Of a stretch of DNA of 64,000 nucleotides, positions 16,801 through 25,160 are shown in pieces. A program made the position numbers and the translations under genes. Source of the stretch: Nonomuraea sediminis (GTDB taxonomy: Bacteria > Actinomycetota > Actinomycetes > Streptosporangiales > Streptosporangiaceae); contig NZ_JAHDTI010000006.1 in the NCBI RefSeq assembly GCF_018531495.1, positions 245,658 to 309,657 on the forward strand. Direction: 5' to 3'. Position 1 is the first letter of the stretch, and the number at the start of each line of letters is the position of its first letter. The notes under the pieces are model-generated. The model saw nothing but the letters and a program-made list of their open reading frames with translations, ran no database searches and was not told where the DNA came from.

Positions 16801-18018
16801 ATGGTCACTCTGGCCGTCGTCGGCGCCGGTTCACGGGGGACCGCCTACGCCAGACACGCCGTCGAGCACGGCGGAGCCGAGGTGGTGGCGGTGGCCGACC
16901 CGCTGGAGACCCGCCGGACCCGCTTCCCAGGGGCGGCCAGGTACCCCGACTGGCGCGCGCTGGCCGCGCTCCCCCGGCAGGCCGACGCGGTGATCATCGC
17001 CACGCTCGACCGCGACCACGTGGAGCCCGCGGAACGCTTCGCCGAGCTGGGCTACCACATCCTGCTTGAGAAGCCGATGGCCGTCACCGAGGAGGACTGC
17101 CGCAGGATCGTGGCCGCGGCCGAGCGGTCAGGATCGGTGTTCGCGGTCTGCCACGTGCTGCGCTACATGCCCTACACCAAAGCGCTCAGGGCGCTGCTCG
17201 ACGAGGGCCGGGTGGGCGAGATCGTCAGCATCCAGCACCTGGAGCCGGTGGGCTGGTGGCACCAGGCCCACTCCTACGTGCGCGGCAACTGGCGCAGGTC
17301 CGACGAGTCGACGTTCATGCTGCTCGCCAAGTCCTGCCACGACCTGGACTGGCTGGTCCACCTGGCCGGCAGGCCGGTGACACGGGTGTCCTCCTTCGGC
17401 GGGCTCAAGCACTTCACCGCGGCCAACCGGCCCGCCGGAGCCGCGGATCGGTGCCTGGAGTGCGCCGTGGAGGCGACGTGCCCGTACTCGGCGTCGCGCC
17501 TGTACCTGCCGCTGGCAGGGCAGGACATCTGGCCGCTCTCGGTGATCACCGACGACCTGTCGGAGGAGGGCGTCCGCCGCGCGCTGGCCACCGGCCCGTA
17601 CGGCAGGTGCGTCTACGCCTGCGACAACGACGTGGTCGACCACCAGGTGGTGAACCTGGAGTTCGAGGGCGGCGCCACCGCGTCGTTCACGATGACCGCG
17701 TTCACCCCGTCCATGCACCGGCAGACCCGCGTCTTCGGCACCCACGGCTCGATCGAGGGCGACGGCGACCGCCTGACCGTCACCGACTTCGTGACCGGGG
17801 AGACCACGACCATCGACACCCGCCCGACGGGGGACGCCACGGCGGCGGGCGGGCACGGCGGCGGCGACGGGGGTCTCGTCGGCGCGTTCCTGGAAGCGAT
17901 CGCCACCGGTGACCGCTCCCGCGTGCTGTCCTCGCCGAGCGAGAGCCTGCACAGCCACCTGATCGCCTTCGCCGCCGAGCAGTCCCGGCTGACCGGCACC
18001 ACCGTCCCGCTGGAATGA
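16801..18018 (+). CDS. Gfo/Idh/MocA family oxidoreductase
   Basis: A 405-residue NAD(P)-dependent oxidoreductase. The N-terminal Rossmann motif is VVGAGSRGTAYA, and the EKPMAVT motif near residue 90 carries the conserved lysine of the family. A cysteine cluster, CLECAVEATC near residues 218-228, may bind a metal and is known in a subset of the family. Enzymes of this family oxidise or epimerise sugars, inositols and related compounds. The ATG at 16801 follows GGAGG at good spacing, so an upstream start at 16771 was rejected. The stop overlaps (ATGA) the start of a 52-codon relic of a sugar ABC permease, showing that the gene once ended or joined an import operon. Confidence 0.9.
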   Translation: MVTLAVVGAGSRGTAYARHAVEHGGAEVVAVADPLETRRTRFPGAARYPDWRALAALPRQADAVIIATLDRDHVEPAERFAELGYHILLEKPMAVTEEDCRRIVAAAERSGSVFAVCHVLRYMPYTKALRALLDEGRVGEIVSIQHLEPVGWWHQAHSYVRGNWRRSDESTFMLLAKSCHDLDWLVHLAGRPVTRVSSFGGLKHFTAANRPAGAADRCLECAVEATCPYSASRLYLPLAGQDIWPLSVITDDLSEEGVRRALATGPYGRCVYACDNDVVDHQVVNLEFEGGATASFTMTAFTPSMHRQTRVFGTHGSIEGDGDRLTVTDFVTGETTTIDTRPTGDATAAGGHGGGDGGLVGAFLEAIATGDRSRVLSSPSESLHSHLIAFAAEQSRLTGTTVPLE

Positions 18019-18173
18019 ACCCCCCGTTGACATCCTCCGGGGCGGCCAAGTTCGACACCCCGTTCGGCAGCCAGATGGCCGCCGGGGTGCTGGTCACGGT
18101 TCCGTTGGTGCTCCTGGTCCTGTTCTTCCAGCGCAGGATCGTGGCGGGGCTCACCGCGGGCGCGCTCAAGTAG
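18015..18173 (+). pseudogene. Remnant of a sugar ABC transporter permease (MalG type), C-terminus only
   Basis: A 52-codon frame whose ATG overlaps the oxidoreductase stop. The residues KFDTPFGSQMAAG, a hydrophobic span (VLVTVPLVLLVLFF), then QRRIVAGLTAGALK and a stop match the extreme C-terminus of MalG-type permeases, where a last membrane span is followed by QRR-VxGLTxGAxK. A full permease has about 275 residues, so more than 80% is missing, including the EAA loop. A deletion joining the oxidoreductase to the permease 3' end is inferred. The last 8 bases overlap the convergent kinase gene. Whether the peptide is still made as a small membrane protein is unknown. Confidence 0.72.
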
Positions 18174-20130
18174 GTCCGTCGCCGGGTGGGCTCGGCGTTT
18201 CCGTGGGCGACTCACCCGGGTCGGGGCCCGTCTGGCCCTCGACGCCGACGGTGATCACGACGCTCTGACCCGGGGCGCCGCAGCTGCCCGGCGCCACGCT
18301 CTGGGCGAGGACCCGGTCGACGTCGGACTGGTTGTCGACCACCTGGGCCCTGAACGACACGTCGAACCCGGCCCCGCGCAGATTGGCCTGGGCCGCCGTG
18401 CGGGTCAGGCCGACCACGCCGGGCACCCGCAGGCCGTTGCGGGCGACCACGAGCGCCACCTTGGTGCCGCCCCGCACCCTGGCGCCCGCGCCGGGCCGGG
18501 TGGCCAGCACCTGGCCGTCGGGCTGCGGCGAGCACTGCCGGGTCACGTCGCCGGCCGCGAGCCCGGCGCCGGCCAGCGCGGCCTCGGCCGCCTTGCGCCG
18601 CATCCCGGTCACCGACGGCACCTCGAGCCCGGCCGAGACCTGCAGGCTGACCGTGCTGCCGCGGACCGCGGACGTCCCCGCGGCGGGCTGGCTGCCCAGC
18701 ACCTGGCCGATCTTCTCCGCGGAGTCGATCTGCGTGACGGTCCCGACGGCGAACCCGGCGCGCTTGAGCGCCTTGACCGCTTGGGAACGATCCATCCCGG
18801 TGACGCCCGGCACCGTCACTCCCGCGGGCACCTCGGGTGCCGAACTGGCCGGGGTGGTCGGGCGCGGGCGCTCCTCCTTCTGCTGCGTGGGCTTCGCCGT
18901 CGTCGGCGCGATGGTCGGGTCCACGGCCTGAACGGCAGAGGTGGTCACGGTCGTTCTGACGGCCACCTGGGGCGGCGGGGCCGAGCCGTTCCTGAGCGCG
19001 GGCACCAGGACGGTGGCCAGCACCGCGGCGCTGATCAGCAGCGCGCCGGAGACGGCCAGGCCCGCCCGGTTCGCCGCGCTCCCCGCCTTGCGCGGCGCCT
19101 CCCCCGAGTGGGTTTCCGCGCCCCGCCACCAGCCGTTCCCGTTTCCGGATCCGAGAGGGTCGCGCGGGACTCCGCGGGACGGCATCACCCGTTCGCGGGA
19201 CGCCGAGGCCACGGACCCTGCCAGGTGGTAGGCGGCCGACGCTTCACCGGTGGCCTCGGGTTGCGCCATCGGCACCGGGTCCACGCGCAGGATGTGCGGC
19301 GGAGGCGAGCGCAGCACCTCCGCCGGCACGTCTTCGGTGTCCCCGAGCAGCGCCAGCAGCAGGTCCCTGCTGGTCGGCCGGTTGCGCGAATCCTTCTCCA
19401 GGCAGGCCTGGACCAGCTCGCGCAGCTGCCCGTCGAGTAACCCCAGCTCGGGCGCCGCGGTCAGGATGCGGTGCAGCACCGGCGCCACCGAGTCCTGCCC
19501 GAAGGGCGCCGAGGCGTTGGCCGCGAAGCACATCGTCGCGCCCCACGAGAACACGTCCACCGCCCCGGTCACCGCCGAGGCGGTGATCTGCTCGGGCGCC
19601 ATGTAGGCGGGCGTGCCGACGCCCCGCCCGCTGACCGTGGCCGCCGCGTCGAGCGCCCTGGCCAGCCCGAAGTCGATCACCCGCGGCCCGTCGGGCCCGA
19701 GCAGCACGTTCTGCGGTTTGAAGTCTCTGTGCACGATCCCGGCCCGGTGGATGGCCGCCAGCGCGGTCGCCGTCCCGACCGCCAGCCGCTCCAGCGCGCC
19801 ACCGCGCCGCGGCCCGGTCAGCGCGACCTCCCTGTGCAGCGACGGCCCGTCGACGTACTCGCTCACGATGTACGGCAGGCCGTCCTCGAACCCGGCGTCC
19901 ATCACCTGCGCCGTGCAGAACCTGGCCACGTGCTTGGCCAGCTCGACCTCGCGCAGGAACGCCGCCCGCTCGTCCCCCACGGGCCCGTGCAGTAACTTGA
20001 CCGCGTAGCTTTCTCCGCCCCTCATCCCGAGGAACACCACGCCCTGGCCGCCCTCGCCCAGGCGCCCGGACAGTTCGTAGTCTCCCAGTCGCTGTGGGTC
20101 CCCCGTTTTGAGCGGCTGCGTGTTTGGCAC
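18166..20130 (-). CDS. Ser/Thr protein kinase with three PASTA domains (PknB-like)
   Basis: A 654-residue receptor-like kinase. The kinase domain spans about residues 15-265: glycine loop GEGGQGVVFLG, Lys45, catalytic loop HRDFKPQN (Asp136, Asn141) and DFG (Asp153). A Pro/Ser-rich juxtamembrane region is followed by one membrane span (about 355-378), a linker rich in Thr and Pro, and three extracellular PASTA repeats (about 439-503, 504-569, 570-634). PASTA domains bind peptidoglycan fragments, so a role in sensing wall state is likely. It differs from PknB in having three rather than four PASTA units. The GTG at 20130 has GGAGG five bases upstream. A 20-bp palindrome lies 32 bases further up. 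The paralogous kinase is next upstream. Confidence 0.88.
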   Translation of the reverse strand: MPNTQPLKTGDPQRLGDYELSGRLGEGGQGVVFLGMRGGESYAVKLLHGPVGDERAAFLREVELAKHVARFCTAQVMDAGFEDGLPYIVSEYVDGPSLHREVALTGPRRGGALERLAVGTATALAAIHRAGIVHRDFKPQNVLLGPDGPRVIDFGLARALDAAATVSGRGVGTPAYMAPEQITASAVTGAVDVFSWGATMCFAANASAPFGQDSVAPVLHRILTAAPELGLLDGQLRELVQACLEKDSRNRPTSRDLLLALLGDTEDVPAEVLRSPPPHILRVDPVPMAQPEATGEASAAYHLAGSVASASRERVMPSRGVPRDPLGSGNGNGWWRGAETHSGEAPRKAGSAANRAGLAVSGALLISAAVLATVLVPALRNGSAPPPQVAVRTTVTTSAVQAVDPTIAPTTAKPTQQKEERPRPTTPASSAPEVPAGVTVPGVTGMDRSQAVKALKRAGFAVGTVTQIDSAEKIGQVLGSQPAAGTSAVRGSTVSLQVSAGLEVPSVTGMRRKAAEAALAGAGLAAGDVTRQCSPQPDGQVLATRPGAGARVRGGTKVALVVARNGLRVPGVVGLTRTAAQANLRGAGFDVSFRAQVVDNQSDVDRVLAQSVAPGSCGAPGQSVVITVGVEGQTGPDPGESPTETPSPPGDGPT

Positions 20131-20162
20131 GGGGCCTCCCCTCGCCGCCACTCCCCTTGCAT

Positions 20163-20182
20163 ATCCACTGAAATCAGTGGAT
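20163..20182. promoter_or_regulatory. 20-bp palindrome upstream of the PASTA kinase
   Basis: ATCCACTGA, AA, TCAGTGGAT: nine-base perfect arms in the 105-bp gap between the two kinase genes. Probable operator; the regulator is not identified. Confidence 0.5.
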
Positions 20183-20235
20183 GGCGGAGAGTCAACGGCG
20201 CCCAGAACAATGCCACCGGACCGTGACACACCAGG

Positions 20236-21579
20236 TCAGGATGGGCGCGATACCGTGCCCGAGTAGGTGACATCCTTCTCACCTTGACGCGTCACCTTGA
20301 TGACCGCCTGGTGCGCATCGGCCGCCGGGAGGACGCGCACGGTCCCCGGGTAGCACTGGTCGCCCGTGACCTGATCGAGCGTGAACACGAGCGCGGAGCC
20401 CGTACGGCGCAGCCGCCCCTGACAGTGGAGGTCGGCTCCCCAGCGCATGGCCGAGTCCCCGTCCTGCGCCATCCGGATCTCGACGGGGAACACGCGGTGC
20501 GCCGTGGGGTGCTCGGCCGACCCCGTCCAGGTGCCCGTGAGGCCCGGGCTCTGGGCGCCGCGCAGCCAGAGCACGAACCCGCTGACCGCCATGGCCAGGC
20601 CGATGGCGGCGACCCCGAGCTGCCACGGCCTGATCCTGCGCTTCCTGCCCGCCCCCGGAAGCGCGGCGTCGGGGGCCGTAGTGTCCTGTCCGGATTCGTC
20701 GGGGACAGTCGCCGCTTCGGTCGTGCCCGGGTTCGGGTCGCCGTGGGCGGCGCGGGCGCCGGAGGACAGGACGTCCCCGGCCGGGGAGTCCAGCAGGAGG
20801 CGGAGGACCTGCTCGGCGTCGGGGCGGTCGCCGGGGTCGGGGGCCAGGCAGGCGTCCACGATCTGGCGCAGCGGACCGCCCAGGCGGCCCAGGTCCGGCT
20901 TGCCGTACAGGATCCTGGCCAGGACCTCCTGGTAGGTGTCGGCCGTGTAGGCGTGGCGGCCGGTGGCGGTGAAGGCGACGGTGAGCGCCCAGGCGAACAG
21001 GTCGGCGGGCGGGCCGGCCGGCTCGCCCTTGATGCGCTCGGGCGCCAGGTAGGCGGGCGTGCCGATGGGGACCTTGTTGGTGCTGGCGGTCGTGTCCATC
21101 AGCCGGGAGACGCCGAAGTCGATGACGCGCGGGCCGTCCAGGCTGAGCAGGACGTTGCCGGGCTTGAAGTCGCGGTGGACCACCCCGGCCCGGTGGATGG
21201 CGCCGAGCGCGGTGGCGGTGCCGATCGCCAGGCGGTCCAGCGAGCCGCCCGACCGCGGGCCCTTGGCGATCACGTGCTCGCGCAGCGAGACGCCGTCCAC
21301 GTACTCGCTGACCAGGTAGGGCCGGTCGCCGTCCAGCGAGGCGTCAAGCACCTGGGCGGTGCAGAACGGCGCCACCCTGCGCACCGCCTCGACCTCGCCC
21401 ATGAAGCGGCGCCGCACCTCGGGGTCCGCCGACATGCTGGCGTGCAGCAGCTTGACGGCCACCTGCGCCCCCTGCGGCGTGTGCCCGAGGAACACCACGC
21501 CCTGACCGCCCTGGCCGAGCCGTTCGGTCAGCCGGTAGTCGCCCAGCTGTCGCGGATCATCAGGGCGCAGTGATGACAT
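20236..21579 (-). CDS. Ser/Thr protein kinase with one membrane span and a novel extracellular domain
   Basis: A 447-residue kinase paralogous to the next gene. The kinase domain has GQGGQGVVFLG, Lys43, HRDFKPGN (Asp136, Asn141) and DFG (Asp153). A basic stretch RKRRIR precedes the single span at about 318-338. The roughly 105-residue extracellular part has no PASTA repeats; it begins LTGTWTGSAEHP and contains two cysteines (HCQGR and DQCYPG) that may pair, suggesting a small beta-sheet sensor. Both kinases have Phe in HRDFKP, marking them as close relatives produced by duplication with exchange of the sensor domain. The signal is unknown. Confidence 0.87.
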   Translation of the reverse strand: MSSLRPDDPRQLGDYRLTERLGQGGQGVVFLGHTPQGAQVAVKLLHASMSADPEVRRRFMGEVEAVRRVAPFCTAQVLDASLDGDRPYLVSEYVDGVSLREHVIAKGPRSGGSLDRLAIGTATALGAIHRAGVVHRDFKPGNVLLSLDGPRVIDFGVSRLMDTTASTNKVPIGTPAYLAPERIKGEPAGPPADLFAWALTVAFTATGRHAYTADTYQEVLARILYGKPDLGRLGGPLRQIVDACLAPDPGDRPDAEQVLRLLLDSPAGDVLSSGARAAHGDPNPGTTEAATVPDESGQDTTAPDAALPGAGRKRRIRPWQLGVAAIGLAMAVSGFVLWLRGAQSPGLTGTWTGSAEHPTAHRVFPVEIRMAQDGDSAMRWGADLHCQGRLRRTGSALVFTLDQVTGDQCYPGTVRVLPAADAHQAVIKVTRQGEKDVTYSGTVSRPS

Positions 21580-21588
21580 AACCCGTCA

Positions 21589-22398
21589 TCATAGGAGTTT
21601 TGCGTATTCGTCCAGCATCGGCAGGACCGTGTCGGCGGTGCCGCTCGGCAGGGTGGCCACCACCTCCTCGATGCCGAGGCTCGCGTAGTACTCCAGCTTG
21701 TCCGGCGTGGGCCGCGAGCCGAACGGGATCACCCGCGCCATCGGCCGTTCCGCCTTCTCGCACGCCTCCCGCAGGGCCGGCAGCGCCGCCCTGATGCCCT
21801 TGCCGCCGATCGGGATCCAGCCGTCGCAGTACTCGGCGATGTGCGCGAACAGCTTCGGCCCCGCCGCGCCGCCCAGCAGGACGGGCGGGCCCGACCGCGG
21901 TTTCGGCCACGACCAGGACGGCTCGAACCCCTCGAACGACGCCTCCTCCTGCGTCCACAGGGCCCGCATGGCCAGCACGTTCCTGCGGGCCACGTCGCGG
22001 CGGGAGCCGTAGGGGACGCCGTGGTTCTCGATCTCCTCGACGTTCCAGCCGAAGCCGACGCCCACCGCGATCCGGCCGCCCGAGAGGTGGTCGAGGGTGG
22101 CGATGGCCTTGGCCGTCACGATCGGCTCGCGCTGCGCGGCCAGCAGGATGCCGGTGCCCAGCGTGATCGTCGAGGTGACGGGTACGGCCGCCGCCAGCGC
22201 GACCAGCGGGTCGAGCGTGCGCCGGTACTGCTCGGGCAGCACGTCGTCGCCGGTGGCGGGAGCGGTGCGCCGCGATACCGGGATGTGCGTGTGCTCGGGC
22301 AGGTAGATCGAGGAGAACCCGCGCTCCTCGGCCGCCCTGGCCAGGTCGTGGACGGGCATCGACAGGTCAGTGGCGAACATCGTGATCCCGAGCCGCAT
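21589..22398 (-). CDS. LLM class F420-dependent oxidoreductase
   Basis: A 269-residue luciferase-like TIM-barrel protein. Hallmarks are IYLPEHTHIP near the N-terminus, TLGTGILLAAQREP and GRIAVGVGFGWNVEE, as in F420-dependent reductases of actinobacteria. The ATG at 22398 has GGAGG eight bases upstream; the ATG 15 bases earlier is less well placed. It is divergent from two further luciferase-like genes, with one CCAAGC-N4-GCTCGG palindrome in the gap. All three probably act on related substrates. Use of F420 rather than FMN is inferred from family resemblance. Confidence 0.87.
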   Translation of the reverse strand: MRLGITMFATDLSMPVHDLARAAEERGFSSIYLPEHTHIPVSRRTAPATGDDVLPEQYRRTLDPLVALAAAVPVTSTITLGTGILLAAQREPIVTAKAIATLDHLSGGRIAVGVGFGWNVEEIENHGVPYGSRRDVARRNVLAMRALWTQEEASFEGFEPSWSWPKPRSGPPVLLGGAAGPKLFAHIAEYCDGWIPIGGKGIRAALPALREACEKAERPMARVIPFGSRPTPDKLEYYASLGIEEVVATLPSGTADTVLPMLDEYAKLL

Positions 22399-22418
22399 GC
22401 CGTACACCTCCATGTCAA

Positions 22419-22434
22419 CCAAGCGATTGCTCGG
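22419..22434. promoter_or_regulatory. Candidate operator between divergent luciferase-like genes
   Basis: CCAAGCGATTGCTCGG, near-palindromic, in the 77-bp gap. It shares the CCAAGC(A/G)-N-(T/G)-(C/T)-G core with sites at 91, 8187 and 8250. Confidence 0.45.
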
Positions 22435-22475
22435 CTACGATTTCTCTAGTAGCTTGCCGGACAGAGGAGGCATCT

Positions 22476-23726
22476 GTGAAGTTTTCCATCTTCCTGAATC
22501 CGCAGATTCCCGGTTCCGGATACGCGGCCGAGGAGAACGCCAGGGCCAAGCGTCCGATCGGCAGGGATACCGAGTCGTACCAGAAGCTGCTGCACGAGGT
22601 ACGGGAGATCGCGGTCCACGCCGACCAGATCGGCTTCGACGCGCTGATGATGACCGAGCACCACTTCCACTCCGAGGGGATGGAGTTCTCGGTCAACCCG
22701 CTGATGGTGCTCACGGACCTCGCGGCGCGGACCGAGCGGATCCTGCTCGCCCCGCTCGGGATGGTGCTGCCCGCCTGGGACCCGATCAGGGCGGCCGAGG
22801 ACGTGGCGCTGCTCGACCAGTTCTGCAAGGGCCGGCTGCGGCTGGGGGTGGCGCGCGGGTACCAGAACCGGTGGATGAACGTGCTCGGCCAGCGCTGGCA
22901 CGCGGCGGCGGCGCGCTCGGACGGGTCGGCCTCGGACACGCGCAACTTCGACGTCTTCGGCGAGGTCCTGAAGATCATGAAGATGGCATGGACGTCGGAG
23001 ACTCTTCGCTACAAATCCGACGTGCTGGATTATGAGGTGCCTTATCCCTATTCGGGCATCGAGGGCTGGCCGGCGGTGGAATGGACCCGGAACTTCGGTG
23101 CTCCAGGTGAACTTTCGGAGGACGGGGTGGTTCAGGCGGTCTCCGTCTGCCCCCGGCCGTACCAGAACCCCTACCCGGAGCTCTGGCAGCCCTTCACGAT
23201 CTCCGACCGGTCGGTCATCAGGGCCGCGCAGGAGGACATCCTGCCGTGGATGTTCACCCCCAACCCCGACGACCACGCCGCCAAGGCCAAGCTCTACCAG
23301 GAGGAGTCGGCCAGGCAGGGCCGCCACTACAAGCTGGGCGAGCACACCGGCATCCTCAAGATCGTCGGCATCGCGGACACGACCGAGGAGGCGATCAACA
23401 CCTTCGGCCGCAGCATCCCCAAGGACTTCGCCGCCTTCTTCGGCCCGTTCGGCTACCTGGAGGTGCTGCGCAAGAAGGAGGACGAGAAGCACAAGCCGAT
23501 CTCCCCCGAGAAGGGCGACGCCAAGCGCATGAACGACGTCGAGATGGCCCTGTTCGGCACTCCCGACGACGTCAAGCGCGGCATCCAGCGGATGCTCGAC
23601 CGGATGCCCGACCTGGAATGGTTCGGCCTGTACATGCAGGGACAGCAGGGGGTGCTGCCGCTCGACACGGTCAAGCGCAACCTCGAGCTGTTCGCCACCA
23701 AGGTCATCCCCGAGTTCGCGTCGTGA
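22476..23726 (+). CDS. LLM class flavin-dependent oxidoreductase, long form
   Basis: A 416-residue luciferase-like monooxygenase. The core barrel motifs are present: ALMMTEHHFHSEG, TERILLAPLG and GRLRLGVARGY. It is longer than the usual 280-350 residues, with an insert around VPYPYSGIEGWPAVEW. The GTG start at 22476 follows AGAGGAGG. The next gene starts inside its stop (GTGA), so the two are translationally coupled and may form a two-protein system, as in bacterial luciferase or alkanesulfonate monooxygenases. The substrate is unknown; co-regulation with an SDR, an alcohol dehydrogenase and an ABC importer is suggested by the shared operator motif. Confidence 0.87.
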   Translation: MKFSIFLNPQIPGSGYAAEENARAKRPIGRDTESYQKLLHEVREIAVHADQIGFDALMMTEHHFHSEGMEFSVNPLMVLTDLAARTERILLAPLGMVLPAWDPIRAAEDVALLDQFCKGRLRLGVARGYQNRWMNVLGQRWHAAAARSDGSASDTRNFDVFGEVLKIMKMAWTSETLRYKSDVLDYEVPYPYSGIEGWPAVEWTRNFGAPGELSEDGVVQAVSVCPRPYQNPYPELWQPFTISDRSVIRAAQEDILPWMFTPNPDDHAAKAKLYQEESARQGRHYKLGEHTGILKIVGIADTTEEAINTFGRSIPKDFAAFFGPFGYLEVLRKKEDEKHKPISPEKGDAKRMNDVEMALFGTPDDVKRGIQRMLDRMPDLEWFGLYMQGQQGVLPLDTVKRNLELFATKVIPEFAS

Positions 23727-24565
23727 AGTTCTGGCTGGGCGCCTCGTTCACCGACACGGGCGAGTTCCTCGAACTGGCCCGTGCGGCCGAGCGCTGCGGC
23801 TTCGACACGCTCACGCTCTCCGACCACCTCTTCTACGCCGACTTCCGCACGCCGTACCCGTACTCGAAGTCCGGCAGGCCGCGCTGGGACGCCTCGACGC
23901 ACTGGCCGGACGTGTGGGTCACGATCGGCGCGATGTCCGCCGTCACGACCACGCTGCGCTTCGCCCCGAACGTCTACATCGCCCCGGCCCGCGACCTTTT
24001 CACGGTGGCCAAGCAGGTCTCCACCGCCGCGGTGCTGTCCGGCGACCGGGTGACGTTCGGGGTCGGGGTGGGGTGGTGCGAGGAGGAGTTCGAGGGCACC
24101 GGGCAGGACTTCCACACGCGCGGCAAGCGCCTGGACGCGATGATCCCCCAGCTGCGGTCGCTCTGGTCCGGGTCCGAGGTGTCGCTGCCCGACCTGCCGC
24201 CGCTGTCCATCTGCCCCACCCCGTCACACCCGATCCCCGTCTACGTGGGCGGTGACAGCCCGGCGGCCCTGCGCAGGGCGACCCGGATGGGCGACGGGTG
24301 GATCGGCAACCGGATCTACACCGAGGAGCAACTGGACGAGGTGCTCGCCCACCTGCCTCGCCGCGACGGGTTCGAGATCATCGCGCCTCTCGCCGTCATG
24401 CCGGACGCGGACACCTACCGCCGCTTCGCCGACAAGGGCGTGACCGGAACCATGGCCGCCCCCTGGTGGCTGGCCACCGAGCAGGAGAAGGCCACCCACG
24501 ACCCCCTGTCACTGAAGATCGCCACCATGGAACGCTTCGCGGAAGAGATCATCGCGAAGATGTAA
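23723..24565 (+). CDS. LLM class flavin/F420-dependent oxidoreductase
   Basis: A 280-residue luciferase-like protein: LTLSDHLFYADF, TLRFAPNVYIAPARD and RVTFGVGVGWCEEEF are typical family segments, and VYVGGDSPAALRRA is the later barrel motif. The GTG at 23723 overlaps the upstream TGA by three bases, implying one operon with the long-form oxidoreductase. The 3' end overlaps the convergent TetR gene by 17 bases. It is probably a partner or a second step acting on the same compound class. Confidence 0.87.
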   Translation: MKFWLGASFTDTGEFLELARAAERCGFDTLTLSDHLFYADFRTPYPYSKSGRPRWDASTHWPDVWVTIGAMSAVTTTLRFAPNVYIAPARDLFTVAKQVSTAAVLSGDRVTFGVGVGWCEEEFEGTGQDFHTRGKRLDAMIPQLRSLWSGSEVSLPDLPPLSICPTPSHPIPVYVGGDSPAALRRATRMGDGWIGNRIYTEEQLDEVLAHLPRRDGFEIIAPLAVMPDADTYRRFADKGVTGTMAAPWWLATEQEKATHDPLSLKIATMERFAEEIIAKM

Positions 24566-25097
24566 CGCCGAGCTCGGCCAGCGCCTGGGTGACGATGTCC
24601 TCCGGGGCCGCGTCGATCACGCCGATCCGCAGCAGCGCCGCGATCCCCAGGTAGCTGCTGTATCCCGCCACCACCCGGGTCCTGGCCTCCTCGGCGGGCT
24701 GGCCGAGCTCTTCCAGCATGGCCTGCATGACGTCGAGCCGCTTGCTCGTGACCCGCCGCGCCGCCTCGGCCACCACGGGGTCGTCGGCCGCGCTGATGAG
24801 CCGGAACGACACGGCCGCGTCCTGGCCGTCGCCGAAGGCCAGCTCCATGAGCTGCCGCATCCGCTCCTCCGGGTCAGCGATCCTGGCCAGCGACGCGATC
24901 ACCGCGTCGGTGTTCTTCTCCCACCTGGCCAGCGCCGCCGCCACCAGGTCCTGCCGGTTGCCGAAGTGCCAGTAGAAACTGCCCTTCGACACCCCGAGCC
25001 GGGCCGCGACCGGCTCCACCGCCACGGCGGCCAGCCCACCCTCGGCCAGCGCCGCCAGCGCCGCCTCCGCCCACTCGTCCGCGCTCACCTTGCCCAC
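24549..25097 (-). CDS. TetR family transcriptional regulator
   Basis: A 182-residue TetR regulator. The helix-turn-helix region reads AVEPVAARLGVSKGSFYWHFGNRQDL, a common form in repressors of lipid-related genes. The C-terminal ligand domain is unremarkable. The GTG at 25097 was chosen; an in-frame ATG further upstream lies inside the operator palindromes. It is divergent from an SRPBCC gene with two inverted repeats in the gap, which it most likely binds. It is not adjacent to any CCAAGC motif, so there is no evidence that it controls the luciferase-like genes. Confidence 0.85.
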   Translation of the reverse strand: MGKVSADEWAEAALAALAEGGLAAVAVEPVAARLGVSKGSFYWHFGNRQDLVAAALARWEKNTDAVIASLARIADPEERMRQLMELAFGDGQDAAVSFRLISAADDPVVAEAARRVTSKRLDVMQAMLEELGQPAEEARTRVVAGYSSYLGIAALLRIGVIDAAPEDIVTQALAELGVTSSR

Positions 25098-25110
25098 TCG
25101 ACAAGCCTGC

Positions 25111-25150
25111 CATACGGTCGCGTATAGTCGAACCATACGCAACCGTATGG
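25111..25150. promoter_or_regulatory. Double operator: two CATACG-N4-CGTATG palindromes
   Basis: The first site, 25111-25127, is CATACG-GTCG-CGTATAG. The second, 25133-25150, is the perfect 18-mer CCATACG-CAAC-CGTATGG. Centres are about 22-23 bases apart, two helical turns. It overlaps the divergent promoters of the TetR and SRPBCC genes. Confidence 0.72.
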
Positions 25151-25160
25151 AGGCATCGAG

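Noticed and set aside
20284..21573. A 429-codon plus-strand frame
   Set aside because: Antisense to the Ser/Thr kinase at 20236-21579; low-complexity Arg/Gly-rich product.
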